DNA of 64,000 nucleotides from Atkinsonella hypoxylon. Lineage: Eukaryota; Ascomycota; Sordariomycetes; Hypocreales; Clavicipitaceae. Position numbers and translations under genes: made by a program. Location: NCBI GenBank assembly GCA_000729835.1, contig JFHB01000020.1:124001-188000 (forward strand), in the 5' to 3' direction. The notes under the pieces were generated by a model. The model was not told the DNA's origin. It worked only from the letters and a program-made list of their open reading frames with translations, and did no database searches. Of this stretch, positions 11,239 through 20,754 are shown piece after piece. Positions within the stretch are counted from its first letter, which is position 1; every line of letters begins with the position of its first letter.

Positions 11239-11956
11239 CTAGGTACGTACCTCGACTCGCCCCGCTTTCACCCGTCGGCCAGAAGAGAAGACCTTGCGGT
11301 AGCCATCACACTACGTGCTAAAACACCAGACAGACATCCAACGGTTTCTGGCTAGCTGCATATCATATATCATAATTCTCCAATAATTGCATTGGCTCGT
11401 CTTTCTCAAAGTGGCAGCCAAGAATTTAAAGTACAAGACATTGCAACAGCGTAGCGTTAAGTTACCGTCCGAGAACGATATTGGTCATGCTGGGTAGCGC
11501 AGTCCTAGCAGATAGTTAGCACAACCCCCGATGAGCTTTACAGATAGATGGCTTTATCACGATACGCGAAACACTATGCGGCACTATGCGGCACTATGCG
11601 GCACTTCAGCTGAGCCGGTCTTCCCAAGTGGCCGCAATCTTCGCTCAAATGCGCTCTCAATTGCCGTCGGCTACACAATGCAGCTGCCTCGTCTGATAAA
11701 CACATGTCACATCTCAACTATCCGACTTGCTCTCAATGACAAACGATGCCGCTTCCAACTCTTGGGTTTCAATCGGTACAAAAGTGGTGATAGGGCTTCA
11801 CACCTGCGCATATCAACGTACACACGGGCACTTTGAGAAGAATCTCTGTATCAAACGAACATTGAGCCCGGCATTGCTTCCAAACACGCTACCCCTACTT
11901 TCTACTCCCGTCTCATAAAGTCAAAACGCCATGAGTGCCCGAAAAACGACCATTAT

Positions 11957-13544
11957 TTACGCCATATGCTGTCCGTCTTCTCCACCTCTCAGCGCCAACA
12001 GTGCTCTCACATCGTGGACATACTGCAGACCCTCCAGCAAAGGAACCAGGTGCATCAGATCATTGTCTGTCGGGTCATTGATCCAGCCTTGGATAGGAAT
12101 AGCATTGTCTTTGCCAATAAAACAAAAAAGTAGAAGAAGAAAGGTCAGCAATAGACATGTTACCTGGGTCAACCTTGATCGACTTACCTTCATGAAAGAG
12201 GTAGCTCAGTGGGCTGTTGTCCAGAATCATGACTTTACTCAAGTCTGGCTCCACTGAGCTGAGGTCCTTGATGTATGCGCCCTGGCGGTACGTGCAGTGC
12301 TGGCGGTAATACCTAGCAGAGAAGTACTTGCGCTCTGCTTCCAACCAGTCAATGACAGGGTCAGCGTACTCTTGCACAGAGGCTGTGAAGATGACCAGGT
12401 TGAACCACTTGCAAATTCTGCGTAAGAACTCGTCACAGTATGGTCGTTTGTTTACCCAATACAATATCGGATGTTGCGCCACACCCCCAGCCGCATTGCC
12501 CATGCCCAGCGACGCAGTATTCAAGCGAACCTCAACCATGTGACCGCTGCTGCGACCGCCCTTGGACATACTGTGAATGAGCGTTTCGTCTAGATCTAGA
12601 ATCAGAGTCTTCCTAGGCTTGAGGGAGGCATCAAATTTAAGGTAGGAAGGCTGACGTCGAGGAATCAATGGTCGTGGTGGTGCCGGCGTCCTGGGATATC
12701 TGGTCAAAGCCGCGATCGGGGAGGTGGGAGACTTGAGTTGTGCCGAGAGCTCTTCATCACTGGTCTCGGTGCGCGTGGCTGCGGATTGTGTGCGACGGTG
12801 CTGCTTACGTTGTCGCAAGGCATCATCATTGTGAAGCTTGATTCGTATTGACCTTCGAGGTGAGCTCGAATTATCTGCTGGGTTCAGCGACTTTGATCTT
12901 CCGTGCCGGCCTGTAGAGTTCTTCGATAGTTCACATTCTGATTCTGATGACTGGCCAGAGGTTGATGATCCGGACGAGGGGGCCGGACGCGGTGCGATGC
13001 GGCGGTAAACAGAAGGCTGTCTACTTGCTACTGGTGCTGTTTTGGCCTGGCCTTCATGTGTCCTATACGTGTCCATGCCGCCGCCTTTACGGACACCAAA
13101 GAGTTTCTTGAGCTGCGTTATGGGTGCAAACACTCCTTGCTCGTCGTAGAAGCATGCTATCAGATAGACCCCCGGAGACGCGAGAGAAGCCAAAACCCAA
13201 CGAATGGAGCTGATGAGGTTGGACACGAACCGCCGTGGTATGGCGTGCCACCAAGTGCTACGTTTGTTGCCGTCTTTGCTTCCGCCCAGCAATAGCGTGT
13301 CCTCCCCTGCTGCATAGCCGGACTTTTCGTGGTATTGATTCTCGTCTTCGTCGTCCTCGTCGTCGAAGCCGAGGAAGGTGTCTGAATTGTGCTCGTGTCT
13401 GCTATCAGCAGAGTCGGTTGACTTCTCGTCCGCCAACAGACCGGCAGCACTGATGCTGCCGAGGCTATTTGACCGAGAGGCATTCGGGCTAGAGGAGGGT
13501 GAAACACGGGAGGTGATGATGTTGATAGAATTCATCTCGGACAC
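11957..13544 (-). CDS. NEM1: Nem1-type HAD phosphatase (lipin phosphatase catalytic subunit)
   Basis: Two exons, 13544-12188 and 12108-11957, give 502 residues. Nem1, with Spo7, dephosphorylates the phosphatidate phosphatase Pah1/lipin at the ER and nuclear envelope. It thereby controls triacylglycerol synthesis and nuclear membrane growth. The N-terminal half is Ser-rich. A hydrophobic region near residues 100-125 (F-V-S-N-L-I-S-S-I-R-W-V-L-A-S-L) is the likely membrane anchor. The FCP1/Dullard HAD domain starts near 313 with the catalytic L-D-L-D-E-T-L-I-H-S. It continues with K-R-P-Y-C-D-E-F-L, V-I-F-T-A-S-V-Q-E-Y-A-D-P-V and K-V-M-I-L-D-N-S-P. The 79-bp intron joins L-F-H-E to D-N-A-I-P-I-Q-G-W, a canonical family junction. 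The tail L-L-A-L-R-G-G-E-D-G is typical of fungal Nem1. Confidence 0.93.
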
Positions 13545-14704
13545 GGACAGCCAGCCATGAGGCTATTCAGATTCAGGGCTGTCCAGGCGGAAAGAATTCA
13601 CACGAGATGGACAAATGGCAAACGAGGACGGAGTGTGTAAGATGAGATTACGGATGTGTCGCGGAGACGTCAAAGGTGAAGATGTGGTCCCTTCGAGGGA
13701 CGGTAGCAGACGATGTCAGGTCGGTACAGGACAATTCGTTTGGGTAAGAGCCCGGTGAGAGCTCAAGTGACAAATCAATCAATCCCGAGCAAGATGAAAG
13801 GAGTGTTAGAGTCCGGGCCAACGTGCTAAAGGGTGCGCATCGAGTTGGCGAAAATGCTGTCTGGCCGGTCGGCAAGGGATCAGCCTCGGGATGCGATCGC
13901 CAGGCGCAAAAACGGTTCGATGTTGAGGAACAATATTTACAATCTTTGGCAAGGCTTGAGGGGCGAGAGAGCGAGTCGACGTCGGGTGATTGGCGAGGTT
14001 GAGAGCCACCAGACGCTGCCACCAGACGCTGCCACCAGATGCCCACGCTTTGCACTTGTGCCAGATTGATGTATCCCTGAATTGACTTCAATGGGTTGAA
14101 TGACTGGACCGCTGTTGGAAATGGCGAGCAAGTGCCTACCTACCTAGGTAGTAGGTAGGTACAGTGGTGTGTACTTGGGGGGGGGGGCCTGCTGCAGCCG
14201 CCTTAGCGCAGCGGGCTGACTAACTACTCCGAACGCAGCCTGGAGAACGGAGAACGGACGGGATAGTGATATCCATGTACTGACTGCGTCATGGCTGCTC
14301 GCCAGACAAATGGTTGGTGCAGTCGGGCCCGGCGATGGTTTGGCTGCAGCAACTGCCGAAGGGCACCCACGCTGTCCGGCTATGATATATTAATGTCTGC
14401 TACCTCGGGAGAACCAACCAAATTTCTCGCTTGTTGGCTGCACTGGCAATATTAATAAAACCTAAAGCTAACAAAGTTCCCAATGTCCGTGCTGTCAGTC
14501 ATCTTACTGTAATTGCAAATGTTCTTCGCGTGGCCCTAATGGGGTTGGTGTCTGTGCCCCACCCAGTCTCGCTTCTTAAAAAAATGTGAGTCATCACTTC
14601 AAAGCCCCTCGTCGCGAAACAGAAGCCGGTTTTGCCGTGTCAAAACTTGACATCGCCATTCTCTGCAACACCACTTCCTGGTGCGCCATCTCTCACGCGT
14701 CAAA
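13545..14704. other. Divergent intergenic region between NEM1 and GCD7
   Basis: Promoter space for two diverging genes. It holds a CTAGG repeat cluster (14135-14160), a run of about 11 G at 14177-14187, a duplicated CCAGACGCTGCCA segment (14009-14034) and a stretch resembling the first 15 bases of a tRNA-Met (14197-14211) with no further tRNA structure. No coding frame is convincing. Confidence 0.5.
14135..14160. repeat. Imperfect palindromic CTAGG repeat
   Basis: CCTACCTACCTAGGTAGTAGGTAGG is the third member of the motif family, here with one base missing from the right arm. Confidence 0.75.
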
Positions 14705-16263
14705 ATGCCTTCCGCTACTGCATGCTACGCTCCTGATCTGGAAAAATACCTGAAATCCCTACGAGGACAGCCATTGGAAGCAGCCGTCGAAAACCTCATT
14801 TCGTGAGTGGCCGCCTCAGCACCATGTTCTCCTTTGGCATTGCCGCGTCTTTCAGCTAGGCACATACTGACCGCAATGCTGCAGCCTCCTCAAGAGAAGG
14901 CAAATTCGAGGGTCGGAGCCATGCGCCGTGGCCACGGCACACATCCTTCTGCAAGTTGTTGCACGCTCTAAGTGGCAGGATGTGGATGGACTTATCGACA
15001 ATGTCTCGAGAATCGGCCGTCGTTTGGTCGAAGCTCAGCCAAAGGAGCTCGTCATTGGCAACATCGTCCGTCGCATTCTCGCTCTCATTCGCGACGAAGC
15101 GGCTGAGGACCGAAACGAAGCATCAAGCGAGACCCTGAGTGAAGCACCTATGATCCCTACCCACAATGCAGACCCGACCGACCTTCTCCAGTCGCCTCCT
15201 TCGACTTACACGAAACAAGACTCTGCAGGTGATTACTTGTCCAACCCTGCTGTTCCGCCTCCTCGAACGGGACCGTTGCCATCCTACAGTTCTGTCAACA
15301 TTCCCAAGTCTCTCTTTCATCTTCTGTCTGCGTCACCCCCGTTACTCGGCGACGGCTTCTCATCACCGCACCGCAATTCGGGAACCTCGACTCCTACACG
15401 CGCCGCAACTCAGAATAACAGTCAGGTACATGCATTACGATCCGAGGTCATTGATGGTATCGAGGAAATCAAGGACGAGATCAGTCAAGTAGATGACCAA
15501 ATTGCTGCGCTGGCAGAGGTCCAGATTCGGCCAGGTGACCACATTGTTGTTCATCAACCTTCGCCGACAGTGGAGCGATTTGTCCTTCGAGCCGCGGCAA
15601 AACGCAAGTTTACAGTTTTAATCGTTACAGAACCTCCCCGGAAACAAAGCAGGGACATTCAATATGCCAATTTCAGGAAGAAACTCACAGCTTCAGGAAT
15701 CACGGTTATCAATGTCATGAACTCCGGGTTGATGGCTTATATGTCCCAAGTGAGCAAGGTCATTCTCGGTGCCAGAACCATTGTTGCCAACGGAGGTGCC
15801 GTCACCGATGCAGGGGCTGCCGCCATTGCCAGGGCAGCAAAGGAGCAGGGCAACGCTGTTGTCGTCTTGGCCGGCGTTTACAAGCTGAGTCCAGTAAATC
15901 CTTTTGACGAGGATTCGCTCATCGAGTGGGGAGATTCGTCCAGCTTCGTGAGCTTTGCTGATGGAAGTATGGTCAACAATGTGGAGGTTCGAAGCGCAGT
16001 GACAGAGCTTGTTCCCGCAGAATTCATTGATACTTATGTTACCAACCTGTAAGATGCCCCTTGCCCCAAATGAAGCCCCTCCCCCCCCCCCCCAAAAAAT
16101 TTGCAAAGGGCTCTCGATTCGGTCGCAGGAACTCGGAGGCCTCTGCTAACACAACCTTTCTTATAGGGGCACTCACTCACGAGATCACCTAGCGAGTTTA
16201 ATCGCAGACCATTATAAGCAGGAGGACGCCGATTTCCATCTGGGTGGCCCTTCTTCTCGGTGA
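14705..16263 (+). CDS. GCD7: Translation initiation factor eIF2B subunit beta
   Basis: Three exons: 14705-14802, 14885-16048 and 16167-16263, giving 452 residues. It is a regulatory subunit of the guanine nucleotide exchange factor for eIF2, needed for start codon recognition and for sensing phosphorylated eIF2. Landmarks are L-V-E-A-Q-P-K-E-L-V-I-G-N-I-V-R-R-I-L, the D-E-I-S-Q-V-D-D-Q-I helix, A-K-R-K-F-T-V-L-I-V-T-E and I-L-G-A-R-T-I-V-A-N-G-G, all in the Rossmann-like eIF2B domain. A linker of about 70 residues (roughly 110-190) separates the helical N-terminus from this domain. Length and the linker favour beta over alpha. The last intron (118 bp) contains 13 consecutive C. Exon 3 supplies H-S-R-D-H-L-A-S-L-I-A-D-H-Y. 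Confidence 0.9.
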
Positions 16264-17263
16264 TGTTTTCTATCAGGGGGGTAATTACATTTGCCAGCAT
16301 CTTGGGCGATGGTAATGACGCAAAGAGGCATGCCGATTCCGGGCGCGGATGGGATACAGAGCGGAATGGGAATGGCTGTCTTGCATTGCGGTCAAGGAAC
16401 TGCAGGATCTTTTCAGCGGCCGCGTCAGCACACAGACAAGCCGAAACTGCTATTGGGTGGCTCGGTCAAGGCTCCGAGATAGCGCGAGGCTTTGCTGCAG
16501 GTGGCTCAAGTCGTCAGCCATGCGATGCGAATGCGAACGAGGGGCCAATGGGGCCAAGTCAGAGTTGCACGGAGGTGCACAGAGGGCATCAAGCCATCTC
16601 GCTTGCTCCGCCCAACCAGTTCGTGTGTGAGCGGGGTGCCGAGGCCTCGCAGTCATTTGTGACCATGGACGAAGCAATTAAGGTACCTAGGTAGTTAGCC
16701 TGCCAGTGGTACTTTGGTACCTAGGCACCTGTCGTCTGGTGCCTCATGGGTCATGAAGCACCAGCAGGAAGTGACTGTGTAATAAGAGGCCCCTTGCTAG
16801 TTCGACGGACTGTCTGATGGCTAGCAAGGCAGATCATCTGAATATAATGCCATAATTTTCAAACATCTTATTTGTCTCGCGCTCTCCAAGCCTCATGACG
16901 CTTGTTGCTGCTAGGCTCCGACTTTGAGTTTAAGTTTCCGTTATACCTCAGGCTCAAGTATGTGTGGCTTGGTTAATTTTTGAGTCTGGATGAACCCCGA
17001 GGCCTCCACACGCGGCACAAAGAATAGGAATATATATATATATAAATATGTATATGTATTTGTATTTATATTTATATATAGTCGTAACCACCGGCGCATC
17101 CCGGAGAAGGCACCTCGGCCCCGCCAATTCTGTTGCCATCATTTTGCCCGTGACTAACTACAATCTCACCGCGCAATCAACAGCACACAGACTTCTTCTT
17201 CGACTTTCAAACCTCCAACCTAACCTTTGACAACACAACACACACAAGGTGCATCGCTCAGTC
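16264..17263. other. Intergenic region with AT microsatellite
   Basis: Contains two CCTAGG-centred motifs (16683-16695 and 16718-16730) and an A/T microsatellite (17030-17081). No ORF has a recognisable domain. The last 100 bp form a C/A-rich leader typical of fungal promoters. Confidence 0.5.
17030..17081. repeat. A/T-rich microsatellite
   Basis: A run of TA dinucleotides grades into TATTTG/TATTTA units, about 50 bp, upstream of the next gene. Confidence 0.85.
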
Positions 17264-19258
17264 ATGAGCCAGCCATCAAATAACCCGCGCGTCCAGCAAG
17301 AAGATGCTCCGCCGCCCTACTCAGAAACCGACATCTACTTCACCTCGGGCCGGCCTCGCTCTCCCAACACCAACACCAACACCAACACGAACACCAATAC
17401 CACAGCATCAGCCTCGCCCTACACCAGCTTCACCCCTCTAGATGCCGCGTCGCGAGTTTCTTCCTCCACGTGCGGCGACGTCATCTACACGCCGCCTCTG
17501 ACACCGCAGACACCATCACCATCATCATCACATGTCCCTTCTCAGCTCCATACTCGACCCGGGGCCACCCTATACTTTGAATCAAGACCACCTCCGGCAG
17601 CGGCGGCAGCAGCAGATTTACGCAGCAATGTCGTCGTCCACACTGTCAAGGTCGAAAGCACGTCTTTGCCAGACGACTTTCCCTACCAGAACCACTGGGC
17701 GGCCAGGGACGTGACCAGCCAGGATTGGGCGACGTTTGTGAATTACTTGTTGCCGGACCATACTGCAAAGCGTAATCAGGCGGTGCTGGAGAGGAAGCTG
17801 GGAGCTGAAGGCAGAGGCGGAGGCGGAGGCGAGGGTTCCACGAGTGGTCGGTCTCAGGCAGAGGCTCGGGCTGAGCAGTTGCGCGAAAACCAGGGCGCTA
17901 AGACGAGGACCAGGGGGGAGGTCGAGGCGACTATTCAACAATGGAACGATGGGTTCTTTGGCCCGCGCGGGATCAGCGTGAGGCTCGATCCGGAGACTGC
18001 GGCACGCATGCCGGGAGCTTGGCTGCCGGGAGGTGAGCAGGGAGTGTCCGGACAGCAACAACGTGGCGGTCGCCCAACTTCCTCTGGGAACGTCTCCATC
18101 CACGGGGAAGGGATCCGGGGTATCGGACCTCTCTGTCAGGCAGGCCCTGAACAATCGACCATCTGCGAACATGTCAGCGGTCCTTCTCCCGGACCGGCGT
18201 GGTATTTCGTCAGTGATTCAGGGTGGCATCGCGACATCCATGCTCTCCACCACGACCGCGACATCCGTGCTGGACCTCGCGCCCGCCACCATCGAGACTT
18301 GGATCCACGCCACGCTCACGCAGAACGGTGCTCTACGGACCGTGGTAGAGCCTACCATGACGAGAACCGCGAGCGGTCATCGTCAGTGTCCTCCGTCTCC
18401 TCAGCCGACTCGAGCAGTTCCGCATCCTCGATCGGCTCTCTTCCCCACTACGACGATATCAAGGACCACCAGCTTCCTCTGTACATCCAGCGGCTACGAG
18501 ACTGGACATCCAACCCAGACCAGATGCTCACCAAGAGCGATGTCAAAGCACTCAAGGCAGAACTCAAGTCCAGCGCACCAACACCGACGCCTCCATGCCA
18601 GGTGGACAAGAAGGCTCTCAAAGCGCAAATCAAGAGCTTGCAAGCGCAATGGAGAAGCATCAAGAAGGAGCAGCGGCAGACGCGCAAGGCACGCAGACGC
18701 GCAGAGAAGCGGGAACAACGGCACCAGAAGCGCGAGGTGAAACGGGCCTACAAGGACATGCGGAAAGGACGCCGGCGACCTCTTGATATGCCTGTTCCCC
18801 CGATTGCCCCCTTCCCCGCAGCTCCCGCGCCTGCGCTCTACAACCACGGCTTTGGACGAGGACACAAGCGTCCGGACGGGCCTTCAGGCCTGCGAGGAGG
18901 GCCATTCAGTCCGCGTGGACCGTTCAGCCGCGGGGCTTTCAGCAGGAGAGGTCCGAGTCGTGGACGAGGCGGGCCATTTGGCAGGGCACGTTTCGAAGGT
19001 GGTCTAGCGGGAGACACCGCGCGCGACGGACCCCCCGAAGACAGCCACCGCGAGATTACTGCTGCGGCTGGGCCAGCATCGGCAGCAAGGTACCAGGTTG
19101 TGCAACGGATGGAGACGGAGATGGACAGGATGGTCTCCCAGGCCGAGGGGGCAGGGGAGGGGGCGCAAAGGAGGGCTGTGGAGAAGGTGGTTGAGGCCAT
19201 GACCGCGACGCTGGATCGGTTGAGGACGGAGGCTGATGAGGCTGATGAGGAGGTATGA
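17264..19258 (+). CDS. Low-complexity coiled-coil protein of unknown function, conserved in fungi
   Basis: One open frame of 664 residues from the ATG at 17264; a GTG 15 bp upstream is in frame but unlikely. It opens with a P-P-P-Y motif (about residues 15-18), a possible WW-domain ligand of the kind seen in arrestin-like adaptors. A T-N repeat follows. A conserved-looking block (about 135-250) reads L-P-D-D-F-P-Y-Q-N-H-W-A-A-R-D-V-T-S-Q-D-W-A-T-F. Residues 255-370 are low in complexity and may not all be exonic: a GTGAGC at 18032 could be a donor. The C-terminal half has a Ser run, S-L-P-H-Y-D-D-I, a strongly basic coiled coil (about 450-515), an R-G/F-G-rich stretch (about 530-580) and a final helix. 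I do not recognise a function. Confidence 0.65.
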   Translation: MSQPSNNPRVQQEDAPPPYSETDIYFTSGRPRSPNTNTNTNTNTNTTASASPYTSFTPLDAASRVSSSTCGDVIYTPPLTPQTPSPSSSHVPSQLHTRPGATLYFESRPPPAAAAAADLRSNVVVHTVKVESTSLPDDFPYQNHWAARDVTSQDWATFVNYLLPDHTAKRNQAVLERKLGAEGRGGGGGEGSTSGRSQAEARAEQLRENQGAKTRTRGEVEATIQQWNDGFFGPRGISVRLDPETAARMPGAWLPGGEQGVSGQQQRGGRPTSSGNVSIHGEGIRGIGPLCQAGPEQSTICEHVSGPSPGPAWYFVSDSGWHRDIHALHHDRDIRAGPRARHHRDLDPRHAHAERCSTDRGRAYHDENRERSSSVSSVSSADSSSSASSIGSLPHYDDIKDHQLPLYIQRLRDWTSNPDQMLTKSDVKALKAELKSSAPTPTPPCQVDKKALKAQIKSLQAQWRSIKKEQRQTRKARRRAEKREQRHQKREVKRAYKDMRKGRRRPLDMPVPPIAPFPAAPAPALYNHGFGRGHKRPDGPSGLRGGPFSPRGPFSRGAFSRRGPSRGRGGPFGRARFEGGLAGDTARDGPPEDSHREITAAAGPASAARYQVVQRMETEMDRMVSQAEGAGEGAQRRAVEKVVEAMTATLDRLRTEADEADEEV

Positions 19259-19513
19259 GAGGGAGGGTGGCTGCTAAGGGCAATGCCGTCGGCTAGTCGA
19301 GTTGGCAAGGGAATGTCCCCCCGGGTTTGCAGTCCATATATTTGTACCACTACGCTTTGAAAACGGTCATGTCGAGCGCGAGCGCGAGCGCGAATGGTAC
19401 CATGCTTGATATGATTCTACACGTACGAATGGCGCCCCGTGATGGCAAATGCCACCTGCCATGCCAGTCTATTCAGCAACGCTTTCCAAACCCAAGCCCA
19501 GCGCCAACCACGA

Positions 19514-20302
19514 TCAACTCGCCTGATTCCTCGCGTCCTTCTCAACCAGCGATCCAACGCCGAGGCTCCTCCCCACCGCAACCCGAACCTTCTTCCCCGG
19601 ATCCCTCCCCACGTCGCCCACCGCGTCGCCCTCGTCCACCCCGTCCGCATCCAGCTGCTCGTCCACCCGGGCCCTGACCCCATCTAGATCCAGGCGCATG
19701 CAGTACGCGTCCTCGCCGTCGGCGTAGTACTTGGCCTCGGTCTTTTCGTGTCTGAACTTGAGCGTGTCTTCGTACAAGTGTCTGGCTGCGGTGTTGGAGA
19801 CGCGCACGTGGAGAGAGACGTATTTCGCCTGGAAGGTTTCCACCATGGCGAGTTCTGCGAGGTTGTTAGCAGGAAATTTTGAAATAGATCATGGGATTTT
19901 TTTTTTTGGCCCCAAAACGTCAAGTTTGTCAAAATGAATCCAAGTTCCATATCCATAGACTTTCAAAAGCAAAAGGGGGGGACACCCACGACTCTGCCTC
20001 ATAAGCTTCTCCGCTATCCCCAACCGCCGATGCGTCCTCATCACGCTCAGGCTCGTAATATGCCCGTGCGGTACCCCGTCCGCCGGCTCCTCCTCCATCT
20101 TGGCCAGCACGTAGCCTACGATCTTGGGGTAGTCGTAGGGCCCCTTCTTCGGCCGCGACGCGTCGACCGCCACGTAGCTTAGCTGCGGCCAGGTGAGCGC
20201 GTGGTAGAGGTAGTATTTCAGAAAGTAGTTCTCGGGCAGGTTCTCCAGGTTGGCGTGCTGGATGAGGGGCAGGTCGGCGGCCGTGAGGACGCGGATGTCC
20301 AT
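19514..20302 (-). CDS. ARD1: N-terminal acetyltransferase A catalytic subunit (Naa10/Ard1)
   Basis: Two exons, 20302-19990 and 19854-19514, give 217 residues. With Naa15 the enzyme acetylates the N-termini of nascent proteins starting with Ser, Ala, Thr or Gly at the ribosome. The GNAT fold starts M-D-I-R and includes L-P-E-N-Y-F-L-K-Y-Y-L-Y-H and H-G-H-I-T-S-L-S-V. The acetyl-CoA loop is R-T-H-R-R-L-G-I-A. Exon 2 gives K-Y-V-S-L-H-V-R-V-S-N and A-R-H-L-Y. The intron (19855-19989) uses a GTGGGT donor and an AG acceptor, giving the family junction M-R-Q-S-Q-L-A-M. It contains a run of 11 A on the coding strand. The acidic C-terminal tail (about 165-217) is variable, as in other Naa10 proteins. 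Confidence 0.93.
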
Positions 20303-20754
20303 TGTGGGCGGGTGATTCGTTGTTGCGCTGCTGAGCTTGACGCTGGTTTTTTTTTTTTTTTTTTCCTCGCAAGGTTGGAACTTGGAACTTGGCTTGGTTG
20401 CGAAAAGTTGTGACGTGCGCTTGGTGGGGATGTGGGGCGCTATTTTATTTTCCCCTTTCGGACAGAACTGGGTTTGGGAGCCAATGTGAAGTTAACCTTC
20501 TTGGCTACTTGGCACATCTCACGGTCGGACATCTACTACGTACAGCCTTGCACTCGTCGATATGAAACACGTCTTCAATCCTCAATCCACCATGTTTATC
20601 GCTAGGCGCAAATGTACATCATCCAGCTTCCTTGACTCTATGCCCTATCGCCCCGTGTTGAAATCATGTCCTTTCCCATTGTCCTCATGCATAGTAACTA
20701 TCCAGCTCCCGCGTGTGCCTCTCGCAGCCGGTGACACCCACCAGCTTCGACCTC
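20303..20754. other. Intergenic region between NAA10 and MetRS
   Basis: Holds the NAA10 promoter and the MetRS 3' end. A run of 18 T lies at 20347-20364, just upstream of the NAA10 ATG. No coding signal. Confidence 0.5.

Larger units (their letters stand above)
9762..11956. other. Gene-poor region with palindromic CTAGG motifs
   Basis: 2.2 kb without a credible gene. It contains two perfect 20-bp palindromes (10594-10613 and 11219-11238) built from TACCTAGGTA. Between them lies AT-rich sequence of relic character. A direct GGCACTATGC triplication occurs at 11580-11605. ORFs such as 9957-10302 and 11531-11918 have no recognisable domain. Confidence 0.5.

Noticed and set aside
14197..14222. 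Start of a tRNA-Met-like sequence (GCCGCCTTAGCGCAG)
   Set aside because: Only the acceptor/D-arm beginning matches; no anticodon arm or T-arm follows within 100 bases, so it is at most a fragment or chance.
18033..18740. 235-codon alternative-frame ORF inside the low-complexity gene
   Set aside because: Treated as a shadow: the annotated frame continues into clear coiled-coil and RG-rich sequence. The possibility of an intron is kept as a finding.
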